In this document: positions 1 through 7,626 of the stretch, one piece after another
Numbering within the stretch: the stretch's first letter is position 1
How the letters are laid out: each line of letters opens with the position of its first letter
Origin: an uncultured Alphaproteobacteria bacterium
Lineage (GTDB): Bacteria; Pseudomonadota; Alphaproteobacteria; Micropepsales; Micropepsaceae
DNA: 64,000 nucleotides
Direction of reading: 5' to 3'
Assembly (NCBI GenBank): GCA_902826695.1
Contig: CADEFU010000001.1
Span: 1-64,000, forward strand
Made by a program: the position numbers and the translations under genes
Notes under the pieces: model-generated
Databases searched by the model: none
What the model saw: only the letters and a program-made list of their open reading frames with translations
What the model was told of the DNA's origin: nothing

Positions 1-1
1 C

Positions 2-823
2 GACCAGCTGACCTGCATCTTCGTCGACACGGGGTTGATGCGCGCGGGCGAGGCGAAGGAAGTCGTCACGCTGTTCCGCGAGCACTACAACATCCCGCTG
101 GTGCACGTGCATGCGGAGGATCTGTTCCTCGACCGGTTGGCCGGCGTGAGCGACCCGGAGACGAAGCGCAAGCGCATCGGCGCCGCCTTCATCGAGGTGT
201 TCGACGCCGAGGCGAAGAAGATCGGCAACGTCGAGTTCCTGGCGCAAGGCACGCTCTATCCCGACGTGATCGAAAGCGTGTCGTTCACGGGCGGGCCTTC
301 GGTCACGATCAAGTCGCACCACAATGTCGGCGGCCTGCCGGAGAGGATGAAGCTGAAGCTCGTCGAGCCGTTGCGCGAGTTGTTCAAGGACGAGGTGCGC
401 GCGCTCGGCCGCGAGCTTGGCCTGCCCGCGTCGTTCGTCGGGCGGCATCCGTTTCCGGGCCCGGGCTTGGCGATCCGCATTCCCGGCGAGATCACGCGCG
501 AGAAGCTGGACATCCTGCGCGCGGCCGACGTCGTCTACCTCGACGAGATCCGCAAAGCCGGCCTCTACGACAAGATCTGGCAGGCGTTCGCCGTGCTGCT
601 GCCCGTGCGCACCGTCGGCGTGATGGGCGACGGGCGGACGTACGATTTCGTCTGCGCCTTACGCGCGGTGACGAGCACGGACGGCATGACGGCCGACAGC
701 TACCCGTTCGAGCACGCGTTCCTGAGTCAGGTGGCGACGCGGATCATCAATGAGGTGAAGGGGATCAACCGGGTGGTGTACGACGTGACGAGCAAGCCGC
801 CGGGGACGATTGAGTGGGAGTAG
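2..823 (+). CDS. guaA: GMP synthase (glutamine-hydrolysing), C-terminal part
   Basis: This is the C-terminal ~273 residues of GMP synthase, which aminates XMP to GMP with glutamine and ATP in the cytoplasm. The frame is open to the left window edge, so the glutaminase domain and the P-loop lie outside. What is visible begins inside the ATP pyrophosphatase domain ([11 protein letters not shown]) and continues into the dimerisation domain with the conserved stretches [13 protein letters not shown] and [14 protein letters not shown]. It ends in TIEWE, the usual GuaA C-terminus, so the 3' end is intact. The accessory island starts directly after the stop codon. The identification is firm; the true start cannot be given. 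Confidence 0.97.
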   Translation, partial: DQLTCIFVDTGLMRAGEAKEVVTLFREHYNIPLVHVHAEDLFLDRLAGVSDPETKRKRIGAAFIEVFDAEAKKIGNVEFLAQGTLYPDVIESVSFTGGPSVTIKSHHNVGGLPERMKLKLVEPLRELFKDEVRALGRELGLPASFVGRHPFPGPGLAIRIPGEITREKLDILRAADVVYLDEIRKAGLYDKIWQAFAVLLPVRTVGVMGDGRTYDFVCALRAVTSTDGMTADSYPFEHAFLSQVATRIINEVKGINRVVYDVTSKPPGTIEWE

Positions 824-866
824 GGGGCATGTAATGTCATCACGCTCAGCAGTATTCCTATTCCGG
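824..866. repeat. Degenerate palindromic-repeat remnant behind guaA
   Basis: Immediately after the guaA stop the sequence GGGGGCATGTAATGTCATCA is followed by AGTATTCCTATTCC. The first part resembles the GGGGACACGTAAC repeat family and the second the ATACCTATTCC half of the second family found elsewhere in this island. Both are degraded, so this is a weak call. If correct, it marks the left border of the repeat-rich island. Confidence 0.3.
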
Positions 867-897
867 GTGTTCACGCCGCTCTTGAGGGAGGCTTCAG

Positions 898-2748
898 TTG
901 ACTCGTGACACTAGGGGCGATCAAGGAGCGCCGGATCCTTGGGACGCCTCCTCGGCTCCCGGAGCATCTCCGTGGGTTCGCGCAATCGGTTTCTTTCTCG
1001 CTATGGCGGCCTCTTTGGCTGCGGTGTTGACCTATTTCGGACTTGATTTCGGTTCTGACCGTCAGTCCAAACCTGCAGAACCCGTAGTCGTTGCTCTGCC
1101 GCAGCCGACTGTTCGCGTCACCTACTTCAAACTCTCAGACGCAGCACCCGATCTGCTCGTAAACGGCTTCTTGACAGGGAAGTGGGCGGAGGCGATCGGG
1201 CGAGCACCGCCGATCGCGAATAATAGTGTCTTGAAAACGGCTAAGCAGGTGCTTCAGCGCTTCCGCTTTGAGCAGGAGGGTGACCTTTTTCAACAGGAAG
1301 GTTCAACGTTGAAGTTAGACAGTGTCGAACACGTTGACACATTCATTTCAGCCCTTGCGCCCGAGCAACGCAAACGCTTCAAGAACTACAAAGCTGGTGT
1401 CTACATGGGCGGCTTGCGCGGCAGCCTTGCCCTACACGATGCCAATGCATTCAGGCAATACTTACTAACGGAACACATGCCTTCCGGATACCGCTACCGT
1501 TTCATCCAACCAGCACATCTCGATTCCAGTTTCGCTTGGCCACAGATTTGGCGATCACTCACAGCGGACGATCTCGACAACTACGACAAACACCACCGCG
1601 ATCTTGCAAGCCAATTTGCGCAGTCGGATGAAGAAGGTGGTCCGACAGAGAGCTTTTCGAGAAGTGCGGCTATTCAGGCTGGTATTCCTCCCTACAAATC
1701 TGAGGAGAGACTTGTTGGCGCATTGAAATGGCTCACCCGCAACGGTGTTCCCGAGCAGTTTATGATTGTAAAGGGTGTTCTTGGTGCTCATGGAGGTATT
1801 TCCCTTCACGCCTCCGTTCGCTCTTTGACGATCGAGGTTGCAGTCATCGAGAACATTTCAACATTCCCCATCACGATGACGGACTTGACCTATAGGAGCT
1901 GGGGGGACGACACTCTTCGTTCGAGCCGAGTTACTGACGAGAAGCTCTCCGTAACTCCGCTTAGGACCGAACCTATCAGCGGTGGTGTGGCCACTCTCAA
2001 ATCCGGTGAGAAGTTTGTTATTCCGCTTCGCGTATCCTTCACTTCGCAGCCTGAAGACGGCGACGAGGGCGCGCAGTTGCCCGGGTACGTCAACCAGGGC
2101 AGTGAAGGTGCGCTGGTTCAACTGCCAGTCGCGTTATCCTCGGATGAATCTGGTGAGCCGGTATTTGTAGGTAAGCTCCAAGAGGAACTGACTTCTCCGA
2201 CTTTGCCGCGGTTAGATGCAGCGTTCGATTATGGTCCGGCGCTTAGTCTGCACTCTGTTGCCGTTGGTAAGCACATGGTCCCGTTGCGACAACCAGATTG
2301 GGAGCGGGTGGTCCTTGTCTGGGGCGTCGCGGTCGGCAGTTGTCCTTTTGTGTTTTCGCGCGAAAGCGCCGAAGATGCCTGGATTAGCGAAGGAATTGTC
2401 CTCGCCAACGCGCATGGCGCTAAACGGGTGAAGACGGAGATTGTCTCGCTGCATCGATTTGATGGGTCGATCAGAATCAGCGAGCTTGAGGACGAGCGAG
2501 CGACGATTGAAGCCATTGAGGTGTTAGTCGATGATGCGAGTGGCAAGCAGGTCCCCCTTCAGCCTGCTCATGCGATGGTGCGACCTGTGGTTCTTGATAA
2601 AGGAGAGACGGTTGTGGTCAGATTTCCGCAATTCTCCAAGGCTCGGCATACATCGCCGCGACTGCGCATTCGTGGATACTACGAACGCTACTCCGACTTG
2701 CTTGTGACGAGCGTACTGAGCGAGGGTAAACGGCTGCGCCGAGAATAG
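898..2748 (+). CDS. Unrecognised 616-residue membrane-anchored protein
   Basis: I do not recognise this protein. It starts at a TTG with a good ribosome binding site (GAGGGAGG, six bases upstream). After a short polar N-terminus there is one hydrophobic segment at about residues 28-48, followed by a long soluble region rich in beta-prone stretches, so it is probably an inner-membrane protein with a large periplasmic domain. No catalytic motif stands out. Its codons are more A/T-rich than those of guaA or the genes after 10 kb, which suggests recent acquisition. It is the first gene of the island and ends next to a repeat (GAATAGGGTGACAG overlaps its stop). It appears complete. Confidence 0.75.
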   Translation: MTRDTRGDQGAPDPWDASSAPGASPWVRAIGFFLAMAASLAAVLTYFGLDFGSDRQSKPAEPVVVALPQPTVRVTYFKLSDAAPDLLVNGFLTGKWAEAIGRAPPIANNSVLKTAKQVLQRFRFEQEGDLFQQEGSTLKLDSVEHVDTFISALAPEQRKRFKNYKAGVYMGGLRGSLALHDANAFRQYLLTEHMPSGYRYRFIQPAHLDSSFAWPQIWRSLTADDLDNYDKHHRDLASQFAQSDEEGGPTESFSRSAAIQAGIPPYKSEERLVGALKWLTRNGVPEQFMIVKGVLGAHGGISLHASVRSLTIEVAVIENISTFPITMTDLTYRSWGDDTLRSSRVTDEKLSVTPLRTEPISGGVATLKSGEKFVIPLRVSFTSQPEDGDEGAQLPGYVNQGSEGALVQLPVALSSDESGEPVFVGKLQEELTSPTLPRLDAAFDYGPALSLHSVAVGKHMVPLRQPDWERVVLVWGVAVGSCPFVFSRESAEDAWISEGIVLANAHGAKRVKTEIVSLHRFDGSIRISELEDERATIEAIEVLVDDASGKQVPLQPAHAMVRPVVLDKGETVVVRFPQFSKARHTSPRLRIRGYYERYSDLLVTSVLSEGKRLRRE

Positions 2749-2756
2749 GGTGACAG
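2741..2756. repeat. Partial second-family repeat at the end of the 616-aa gene
   Basis: GAATAGGGTGACAGC overlaps the stop codon of the preceding gene. It reads like a shortened form of the GGGAATAGGTATNNTGTCACC element seen at 5574, 6861 and 9857. The match is partial. Confidence 0.35.
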
Positions 2757-2773
2757 CTTGAGCCGCAGGTCGT

Positions 2774-2833
2774 ATTCGGGGGACACGTAACAGATTCGTC
2801 TGTTAGTCAGGAGTTTGTCACGTGTCATCTGAA
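2774..2833. repeat. Palindromic repeat, family 1, copy A
   Basis: The left arm GGGGGACACGTAACAGATTC and the right arm GAGTTTGTCACGTGTCATC are imperfect inverted copies separated by about 15 bases, so the element can fold into a long hairpin. The right edge abuts the stop codon (2834-2836, minus strand) of the protease fragment. Confidence 0.7.
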
Positions 2834-3034
2834 CTAAGCGAGCCACTCGCTCAGTACGTCAATGTCGATGGCGAAATCCCGTTCTTCCTTCGGGCCGCCT
2901 TTGTGAATGACTCCCACGACGGCATCTTTGTAGTCGAGAAGAGGGCCGCCTGACATGCCTGGCGACAACTTCTGCGTCACTTCGATCATCTTGATCCCGT
3001 GCCGTGCTATTCTGGGGACATGTAACAAATTCAA
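2834..3034 (-). pseudogene. Trypsin-like serine protease, C-terminal fragment
   Basis: About 57 residues of a chymotrypsin/trypsin-like serine protease remain. The motif GMSGGPLLD holds the nucleophile serine with its oxyanion-hole glycine, followed by VVGVIHKG, the usual strand after that motif. The His and Asp of the triad are missing. Upstream the reading frame runs straight into palindromic repeat copy B, so the first ~9 codons are repeat sequence and the apparent TTG start is not a natural one. The fragment is bounded by repeats on both sides. It is a gene remnant and unlikely to give an active enzyme. Confidence 0.7.
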
Positions 3035-3083
3035 TCGTTGAAGTTCAATTCGTTACGTGTCCCCTGAATTTGTCCCCTGAATT
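3009..3083. repeat. Palindromic repeat, family 1, copy B
   Basis: The left arm GGGGACATGTAACAAATTC and the right arm GAATTTGTCCCC-like sequence frame a spacer, with CAATTCGTTACGTGTCCCC as the inverted partner. A second short GTCCCCTGAATT follows, so the right arm is partly doubled. The copy cuts the protease fragment on its left and precedes the pentapeptide gene on its right. Confidence 0.75.
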
Positions 3084-3387
3084 ATCTTCCAAGATTCAGC
3101 AAAGCGAATGCGGGTGACAGGCTATCGTGTCCCGTGGCCGCGAGAAAAGGCGTGAGGAGGAGCAGGCTAGACGCCTGCGCTCCTAGTAGGGTGAGCGCCC
3201 CGTCATACGGCGCTTGGCTCTGCGATCATTGTTTGCCGAGTGCACTCGCCTCTGAGGCGAATTTCACGTGCTGTCTGAAAAGCGCGTGGGTGGTCGCCGC
3301 GCGTCTGTCGCGCAGGAGCCGACACTTTGCTGTTGGCGATTTCTGGGAGAAGCTCGCACCCTTGTCGCAGCTGTTAGAGATTCGCCA
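3084..3387. other. Non-coding stretch before the pentapeptide gene
   Basis: No gene is supported here. A short open stretch (3128-3186, plus strand, coding for a very basic 19-residue peptide) and an upstream extension of the pentapeptide reading frame from 3268 both exist. Neither has a convincing start or a recognisable sequence. It may hold decayed gene pieces. Confidence 0.4.
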
Positions 3388-5121
3388 ATGCAGAGAGTAG
3401 CCAAGCAGCAGAAGCACGAAGAGGATTCGTTTCGTCGGTGGTGGGACGCCGATTTCTCTTGGGCCGGTCTGCGTAGGAAAGGCCGTATTGTTGATAGTCA
3501 GCCTGTTACGCTCCAGGAGTACTGGGCAGATCAGAAAGACGACTTGGTCGACTTCGGGGGGCGGAAGTGGACAAGATTCCACCTACCGCTATTCGATTTG
3601 GAGGGCGAGCCCAGTGAAAAGGCAAGGTGGCGAAGCGATGAACGGGAGAGGTTTCTCAACGACATTCTTTACCGCTTGCGAGTTGGAGTATCTGACTACC
3701 GAGGCTTTGATGGCCAATACGACGAAGAAGAGGAGAATGCGCTACCGAGAGCGCGGCTGCAAGGCGTTGTGTTTCCAGCGATTTTTGGCATTTCGAAGAC
3801 CACAGTAGCAGCCGATTTTCGTTTCGCACGATTCGAGCGATCTGTTCGCTTTGCCGATTGCAGTTTTCTCGCGGGCACTGACTTTTCCGACGCCAATCTC
3901 GCGAAAGGTGGTGAGTTCAAAAGCTGCCACTTTGCGCGGTTGGCGAAGTTTCGCCGCTGCAGTTTTGCAGGTGCGCTTTCATTTTCTGGAAGCCGCTTTG
4001 ATCGGCAGTCCGACTTCACGGAATCGGAGTTCAGAGGCGGCGCTAGTTTTGTTAGAGTAAGATTTGGTGGGGCGTCTGACTACAGCGACTCCGAGTTTGG
4101 CGACCGCGTTTCCTTTGAGAGGGCGTTATTTCGGACTGATGCCTCATTTCGGAACTGCAGCTTTTCCGGAGACGTCATCTTCCGCCACACTACCTTCGGC
4201 GACCTTGCAACATTCTCTGCCAGTGTTGGAGCGTTGTTTCCGGAGTTGGTCGACTTCTCGCATGCCCAGTTCGCCCAGGCCGCAATCTTCTCCGGGAGAG
4301 AGTTTCGCCGTCAAACACTGTTTTCAGGTGCTAGATTCGGGGCTGCACCACATTTTCAGGGTGCGACGCTGCACACGGATACAAGCTTCTCCGGATCGAT
4401 TTTTGCGTCCCAGTCGGGAACGCCAGACCTCGACAGCTGGCGCCGGGCACTGAGTAGACCCCATACCAACCGCCTCAAAGACCGATTCGCGGTTGCGTAT
4501 CGACGAAGAGTTGTTGCCGCGCGAAAGTGGCTGCCGAAGTCTCTCCGCCGCTGGCACTTCGACCAATGGCTACCCGGGTTCAAACAAGTTCGAACCTCAC
4601 GAAATCAGGCGACAGAGGAACTTGAAAGCGCCTACCGAACGTTGCGCCGTCTCACCGGAGACAATGGGAATCACGAGCATGAGGGCATGTTCTACGCACT
4701 GGAAATGAACGCTCGTAGAAACCGATCAGATGTCCGCCTCTTCGAACGGCAACTTGCGTTGTTATTCAGTTGGACATCGGGATACGGACAAGACGCGCTA
4801 CGACCATTCACGTGGTGGCTGTTCCTACTCACCGTTGCGACTTCGACGATTTGCGAAACCCTGCTGCGCAACCTGCCGCGCCCGGATATCCCTCCGTTTA
4901 GGGAAGTGCTGCGATTTACTTTTCGGCAATTCATACCGCCGCCCACTGTGTGGAGTGAGCGAGAACTAAGTGCTGCCGCCGAAGCCCATCCTTGGGTTAA
5001 GTGGCTGGTGACGCATTGTGCGTTTCCCTTGGAGTTGGGCGGAACTCTTAGCGCAATCGCAACGGTCAGTTTGATTGCCGTCTTCTTTGTGACGGTGCGA
5101 CGACGCTTTGCTCTGAAATAG
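3388..5121 (+). CDS. Pentapeptide-repeat membrane protein
   Basis: The middle of this 577-residue protein (about residues 143-340) is a run of five-residue repeats with phenylalanine at the centre and small or polar residues at the flanks (FADCSF, FSDAN, FKSCHF, FRNCSF and so on). Such repeats form a right-handed quadrilateral beta-helix. Two hydrophobic segments near residues 474-492 and 549-570 suggest a C-terminal membrane anchor. The N-terminal ~120 residues are charged and unrecognised. I chose the ATG at 3388; the frame stays open to 3268, but that extension does not look like protein. Other proteins with this layout are uncharacterised. Flanked by repeat copies B and C, and A/T-rich compared with the core genes. 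Confidence 0.8.
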   Translation: MQRVAKQQKHEEDSFRRWWDADFSWAGLRRKGRIVDSQPVTLQEYWADQKDDLVDFGGRKWTRFHLPLFDLEGEPSEKARWRSDERERFLNDILYRLRVGVSDYRGFDGQYDEEEENALPRARLQGVVFPAIFGISKTTVAADFRFARFERSVRFADCSFLAGTDFSDANLAKGGEFKSCHFARLAKFRRCSFAGALSFSGSRFDRQSDFTESEFRGGASFVRVRFGGASDYSDSEFGDRVSFERALFRTDASFRNCSFSGDVIFRHTTFGDLATFSASVGALFPELVDFSHAQFAQAAIFSGREFRRQTLFSGARFGAAPHFQGATLHTDTSFSGSIFASQSGTPDLDSWRRALSRPHTNRLKDRFAVAYRRRVVAARKWLPKSLRRWHFDQWLPGFKQVRTSRNQATEELESAYRTLRRLTGDNGNHEHEGMFYALEMNARRNRSDVRLFERQLALLFSWTSGYGQDALRPFTWWLFLLTVATSTICETLLRNLPRPDIPPFREVLRFTFRQFIPPPTVWSERELSAAAEAHPWVKWLVTHCAFPLELGGTLSAIATVSLIAVFFVTVRRRFALK

Positions 5122-5135
5122 CAGTAAGATTCAGA

Positions 5136-5199
5136 TATTTTGGGGACACGTAACAAATTCAATCCGTGATGCTCAATTTGTTACGTGTCCCTTGATTTT
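5136..5199. repeat. Palindromic repeat, family 1, copy C (best preserved)
   Basis: GGGACACGTAACAAATT and its exact inverse AATTTGTTACGTGTCCC form a perfect 17-bp stem around a ~15-base loop. It lies 14 bases after the stop of the pentapeptide gene and 4 bases before the stop of the convergent 91-residue gene, so it sits between two gene ends. Confidence 0.85.
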
Positions 5200-5203
5200 C
5201 TTT

Positions 5204-5479
5204 CTAGGCGCGGGCTACGAAGCGACCGAACAAACAAGACAGCGCAACCTTCACTTCGCGCGCTTGTCCCAGTGGTTCGCGGAACAGAAAGGGTGTTCCA
5301 GGCCCCGTTGGAGCGAGCAGTGAATCGAGAAGTGCCCAGCTTCCAAGCGCCGCGCCAGGTGTTTGTAGGACCTCCTTTACACCTGCGTCCTCAATTTCCT
5401 GGACTGTCAGCGCGACCGTAGGTCCAGGGACGGGGTCCTGAGCGGCGGGACTGAATTTGTATCCAAACGTTCGCGTCAT
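5204..5479 (-). CDS. Small unknown protein, 91 residues
   Basis: An open frame of 91 codons codes for a protein with no motif I recognise and no signal peptide or membrane segment. The plus strand also has an overlapping open frame, so the coding strand is a judgement. I prefer the minus strand because its stop lies at the repeat border as for the neighbours, and its composition is more protein-like. No clear ribosome binding site precedes the ATG. It may be complete or a 3' fragment of a longer gene. Confidence 0.4.
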   Translation of the reverse strand: MTRTFGYKFSPAAQDPVPGPTVALTVQEIEDAGVKEVLQTPGAALGSWALLDSLLAPTGPGTPFLFREPLGQAREVKVALSCLFGRFVARA

Positions 5480-5573
5480 GAGAACTGATGGTGCAATGGA
5501 ACATGGTCTATCTCAAGCTTCACTATTGACGCCATTCCGTAGCTATACAGAGAAACGTCATCTAACAATGCAA

Positions 5574-5600
5574 AATACGGTGACATGATACCTATTCCCT
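5574..5600. repeat. Second-family repeat, copy at 5574
   Basis: Read on the minus strand this is GGGAATAGGTATCATGTCACC followed by an A/T tail. The same element lies at 6861-6889, and related copies are at 9857 and 2741. Here it follows the stop codon of the thermonuclease tail by a few bases. Confidence 0.65.
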
Positions 5601-5604
5601 CATC

Positions 5605-5658
5605 CTAACTTGTATCCCGCAGCTTCCTCCACTGCCACGGCGGGGTGGGGTTTTCTGT
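5605..5658 (-). pseudogene. Thermonuclease gene tail, duplicated remnant
   Basis: The last ~17 codons of a staphylococcal-nuclease-like gene (ENPTPPWQWRKLRDTS then stop) are present here. They are nearly identical at the DNA level to the end of the complete gene at 6895-7401. The match continues through the second-family repeat on the left, giving an ~85-bp direct repeat (5574-5658 and 6861-6946) with only two or three differences. The upstream part of the gene is gone and is replaced by the repeat unit starting at 5665. Confidence 0.7.
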
Positions 5659-5664
5659 CGGAGT

Positions 5665-5809
5665 GAATTCTGGGGACACGTAACAAACTCACGCGCAACG
5701 AACTGAGTCTGTCACGAGTTCTCAGATTTTGTGTGGGCGCGCTCCACGATGGCAAGGGCTTTTCTGAATTCTGGGGACACGTCACGAATTCGAAATGATC
5801 AATCGTCCC
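5665..5809. repeat. 145-bp tandem unit, first copy (contains family 1 repeats)
   Basis: The unit runs from GAATTCTGGGGACACG to the next GAATTC. It contains one hairpin element (GGGGACACGTAACAAACTC with inverse GAGTCTGTCACGAG), a ~50-base insert and a shorter element GGGGACACGTCACGAATTCG ending in CAATCGTCCC. On the minus strand the insert can be read as ALAIVERAHTKSENS before a stop, which looks like one more gene-end remnant. Confidence 0.8.
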
Positions 5810-5954
5810 GAATTCTGGGGACACGTAACAAACTCACGCGCAACGAACTGAGTCTGTCACGAGTTCTCAGATTTTGTGTGGGCGCGCTCCACGATGGCAA
5901 GGGCTTTTCTGAATTCTGGGGACACGTCACGAATTCGAAATGATCAATCGTCCC
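5810..5954. repeat. 145-bp tandem unit, second copy
   Basis: This copy repeats 5665-5809 base for base as far as I can compare, except for the last base or two (CCCC instead of CCCG). The identity implies a recent tandem duplication. The right edge lies about 50 bases from the stop codon of the lipoprotein gene. Confidence 0.85.
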
Positions 5955-6005
5955 CAACTTCTCCCTTGTTTGATGGCCCCGGGCGTATGGCGTGCGCCAG
6001 TTGCG

Positions 6006-6701
6006 CTAGCGAAAGACCTTCCCATTTGACGCGTCGAGGTAGATTTTGTTTTCAACGGTCATTCCTCCACAGTAGGTGAAATACACCGGTCGATCTCGAT
6101 ACTGATTGACGGACTTCGTCCAACCTCCCATTTCAGCGAAATCTTCTCGCGTACATGTGCGGTCAGCGATTAGCTCAGCGGCTGCTTTAGCAAAGGCGCG
6201 GCGGTGAAGTGCGAAGTCGTCCGATTGTGCGACAAGGGTTTCATCTGCGATTGCGGTTTCGGCTGGGTCGGCTGGGCGCGTGGTTGATAGAGACTTCATT
6301 TCAACCCATTCGGCGAATATTCCATCTACGATTCCGTTTCCCTCCGTGCAGGCTGCCTGACCGCGATCAACGTACTCACTGCGACCCGCTACGCAGCTTG
6401 CGTCATACGGTTTCGTGATGCGGGCCCAACCTTTGGATTTTTCGTAGACATGAGCGGACTCGCGAAAGAAGAGTTGGCCGACCACGCCGCATCGCTTTGA
6501 GGGACATGTGCGACGATCCAACCGCTGCGCGGTGACCCAGAATTGTTCGAATTGCGCTGTGTCGGTCTTCGTAGATACCTTTGGGGGCGGGGAGGCAACG
6601 GACTTGGACGTTGGTGCTGGCGAGGGTGCCGGAGTGGTCTGCGAAGGTTCACCGCAGCCCAAGAGTGTGATGCAGAGTAAGACTGCGGATGCCTGTCGCA
6701 T
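6006..6701 (-). CDS. Lipoprotein with an SH3-like region
   Basis: The 231-residue product begins with a signal peptide ending in the lipobox LLGC, so Cys16 would be lipidated. A proline/serine/threonine linker follows, then a region around residues 55-95 (TCPSKRCGVVG, FRESAHVYEKSKGWARI) with the feel of bacterial SH3-like domains. A cysteine-containing C-terminal part is unrecognised. I chose the ATG at 6701 because AAGAGG lies six bases upstream; the frame could begin at a TTG two codons earlier. It is a cell-envelope protein of unknown role within the repeat-bounded island. Confidence 0.75.
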   Translation of the reverse strand: MRQASAVLLCITLLGCGEPSQTTPAPSPAPTSKSVASPPPKVSTKTDTAQFEQFWVTAQRLDRRTCPSKRCGVVGQLFFRESAHVYEKSKGWARITKPYDASCVAGRSEYVDRGQAACTEGNGIVDGIFAEWVEMKSLSTTRPADPAETAIADETLVAQSDDFALHRRAFAKAAAELIADRTCTREDFAEMGGWTKSVNQYRDRPVYFTYCGGMTVENKIYLDASNGKVFR

Positions 6702-6725
6702 TTTCAACCTCTTAAGACCCCGCTC

Positions 6726-6750
6726 AATTCCGGGGACATGTCACAAACTC
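6726..6750. repeat. Half copy of palindromic repeat, family 1, copy E
   Basis: Only the left arm is present (CGGGGACATGTCACAAACTC). It lies 25 bases upstream of the lipoprotein ATG and 3 bases from the stop codon of the membrane-protein tail. Confidence 0.6.
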
Positions 6751-6752
6751 TG

Positions 6753-6865
6753 CTAGGGCTTCGCCCGCATCTGCGCTACCGAGTTGCTGATATCGGTGAG
6801 GATGCCGATCACGATCGCGAACAGTACCGTGTAGATGCCTCGGTCTATTGCTTGGCCGCAAAAAA
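6753..6865 (-). pseudogene. Membrane-protein tail, gene remnant
   Basis: About 37 codons read as a hydrophobic C-terminus (GIYTVLFAIVIGILTDI, then SNSVAQMRAKP and a stop at 6753-6755). The codons have high GC at third positions, so this was coding sequence. Its upstream end stops exactly where the second-family repeat begins, and there is no start codon. It is a 3' fragment of an unidentified membrane-protein gene. Confidence 0.5.
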
Positions 6866-6889
6866 TACGGTGACATGATACCTATTCCC
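6861..6889. repeat. Second-family repeat, copy at 6861
   Basis: Read on the minus strand this is GGGAATAGGTATCATGTCACC plus an A/T-rich tail, as at 5574. It lies six bases after the thermonuclease stop and cuts the membrane-protein tail. Confidence 0.65.
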
Positions 6890-6894
6890 TCATC

Positions 6895-7401
6895 CTAACT
6901 TGTATTCTGCAGCTTCCTCCACTGCCACGGCGGGGTGGGGTTTTCTGTGCGCCACAGGCCAACCTTCTTGGACTTTGCCCAGCCTTCGAGGTGGTTCAGT
7001 TTGGTTTGGCGGTCGTTCGGGAGGTGGTCGTAGTAGATGCGCATCACCCACGCGTGGCCGAGCGTGACCATGCGCTCGTTCACGTTCAGCCATTCGTTTC
7101 CGTTCGTGTGGCGAACGTAGATCGTGGCGAGCGTCCGGCCGTGCGTATCGAACCCGTGTTCTTCAAGAGCCACGTTGCGGCCGCCGACAAGCTTGATGAG
7201 GCCGGCTTTGGCGATGTTGCCCCAAGGCTGACCGTCCTCCGGGCAGTCGATGGAGTCGAGCCGGATCGTCGTCTGGTTCCACCCCTTGGCGACTATCAAT
7301 GTATCGCCGTCCAGCACGCGCATGACTTTGGCGCGCGGTAGATCGTCGAGGAAATTTCGGGGACACGTAACAAATTCAATTGACTTCGCAGTGCCGATCA
7401 C
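6895..7401 (-). CDS. Thermonuclease (staphylococcal-nuclease-like domain)
   Basis: The product is a calcium-dependent nuclease-type domain that hydrolyses DNA or RNA in this family. DGDTLIV begins the OB-fold. Arg47 and Glu55 (IRLDSIDCPE) and Arg89 (DTHGRTLA) match the three catalytic residues of staphylococcal nuclease, and EGWAKSKKVGLW is the usual C-terminal helix. The domain is complete, but the N-terminal ~16 residues come from palindromic repeat copy F (IEFVTCP is repeat sequence). The original start and any signal peptide have been lost or replaced. The GTG at 7401 is the only in-frame start upstream of the domain, so expression is uncertain. Confidence 0.8.
   Translation of the reverse strand: MIGTAKSIEFVTCPRNFLDDLPRAKVMRVLDGDTLIVAKGWNQTTIRLDSIDCPEDGQPWGNIAKAGLIKLVGGRNVALEEHGFDTHGRTLATIYVRHTNGNEWLNVNERMVTLGHAWVMRIYYDHLPNDRQTKLNHLEGWAKSKKVGLWRTENPTPPWQWRKLQNTS
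7353..7381. repeat. Half copy of palindromic repeat, family 1, copy F
   Basis: CGGGGACACGTAACAAATTC with flanking bases is the left arm only. It supplies the first codons of the thermonuclease frame and the stop codon of the small frame at 7376-7612. Confidence 0.65.
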
Positions 7402-7612
7402 GCGCGACTACATCTGGGGGGCCGCGACGCGCCTGCGCCGTGGCTCGATCGCGCTTCTCCCACCGCCGCACCAACATGTCGTGGATCGGGCCGAACCCCG
7501 GCAATGCTGCGCCCACGAAGGGCGCCGCAACCGCCGACACCCGAATGCCCAAAAGGCTGCCGGGCTCGTTGTCGTCACGCCTGCGGTGGCGGCCTAAGTC
7601 GCGCGCCACCAC
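7376..7612 (-). CDS. Possible small protein, 3' end formed by a repeat
   Basis: An open frame of up to 78 codons follows the 111-residue membrane gene by about 15 bases. It has strong G/C at third positions and a protein-like sequence (SLLGIRVSAVAAPFVGAALPG, HDMLVRRWEKRD). The likely start is a GTG near 7612 or 7609. The last two codons and the stop lie in repeat copy F, so the natural C-terminus has probably been cut off. I do not recognise the family. It may be translationally coupled to its upstream neighbour. Confidence 0.35.
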   Translation of the reverse strand: MVARDLGRHRRRDDNEPGSLLGIRVSAVAAPFVGAALPGFGPIHDMLVRRWEKRDRATAQARRGPPDVVARDRHCEVN

Positions 7613-7626
7613 TTTGTGAACAGTGC

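Noticed and set aside
5665-5954. CRISPR array
   Set aside because: Only two long tandem units without spacers; no cas genes. The repeats in the island are palindromic and irregularly spaced.
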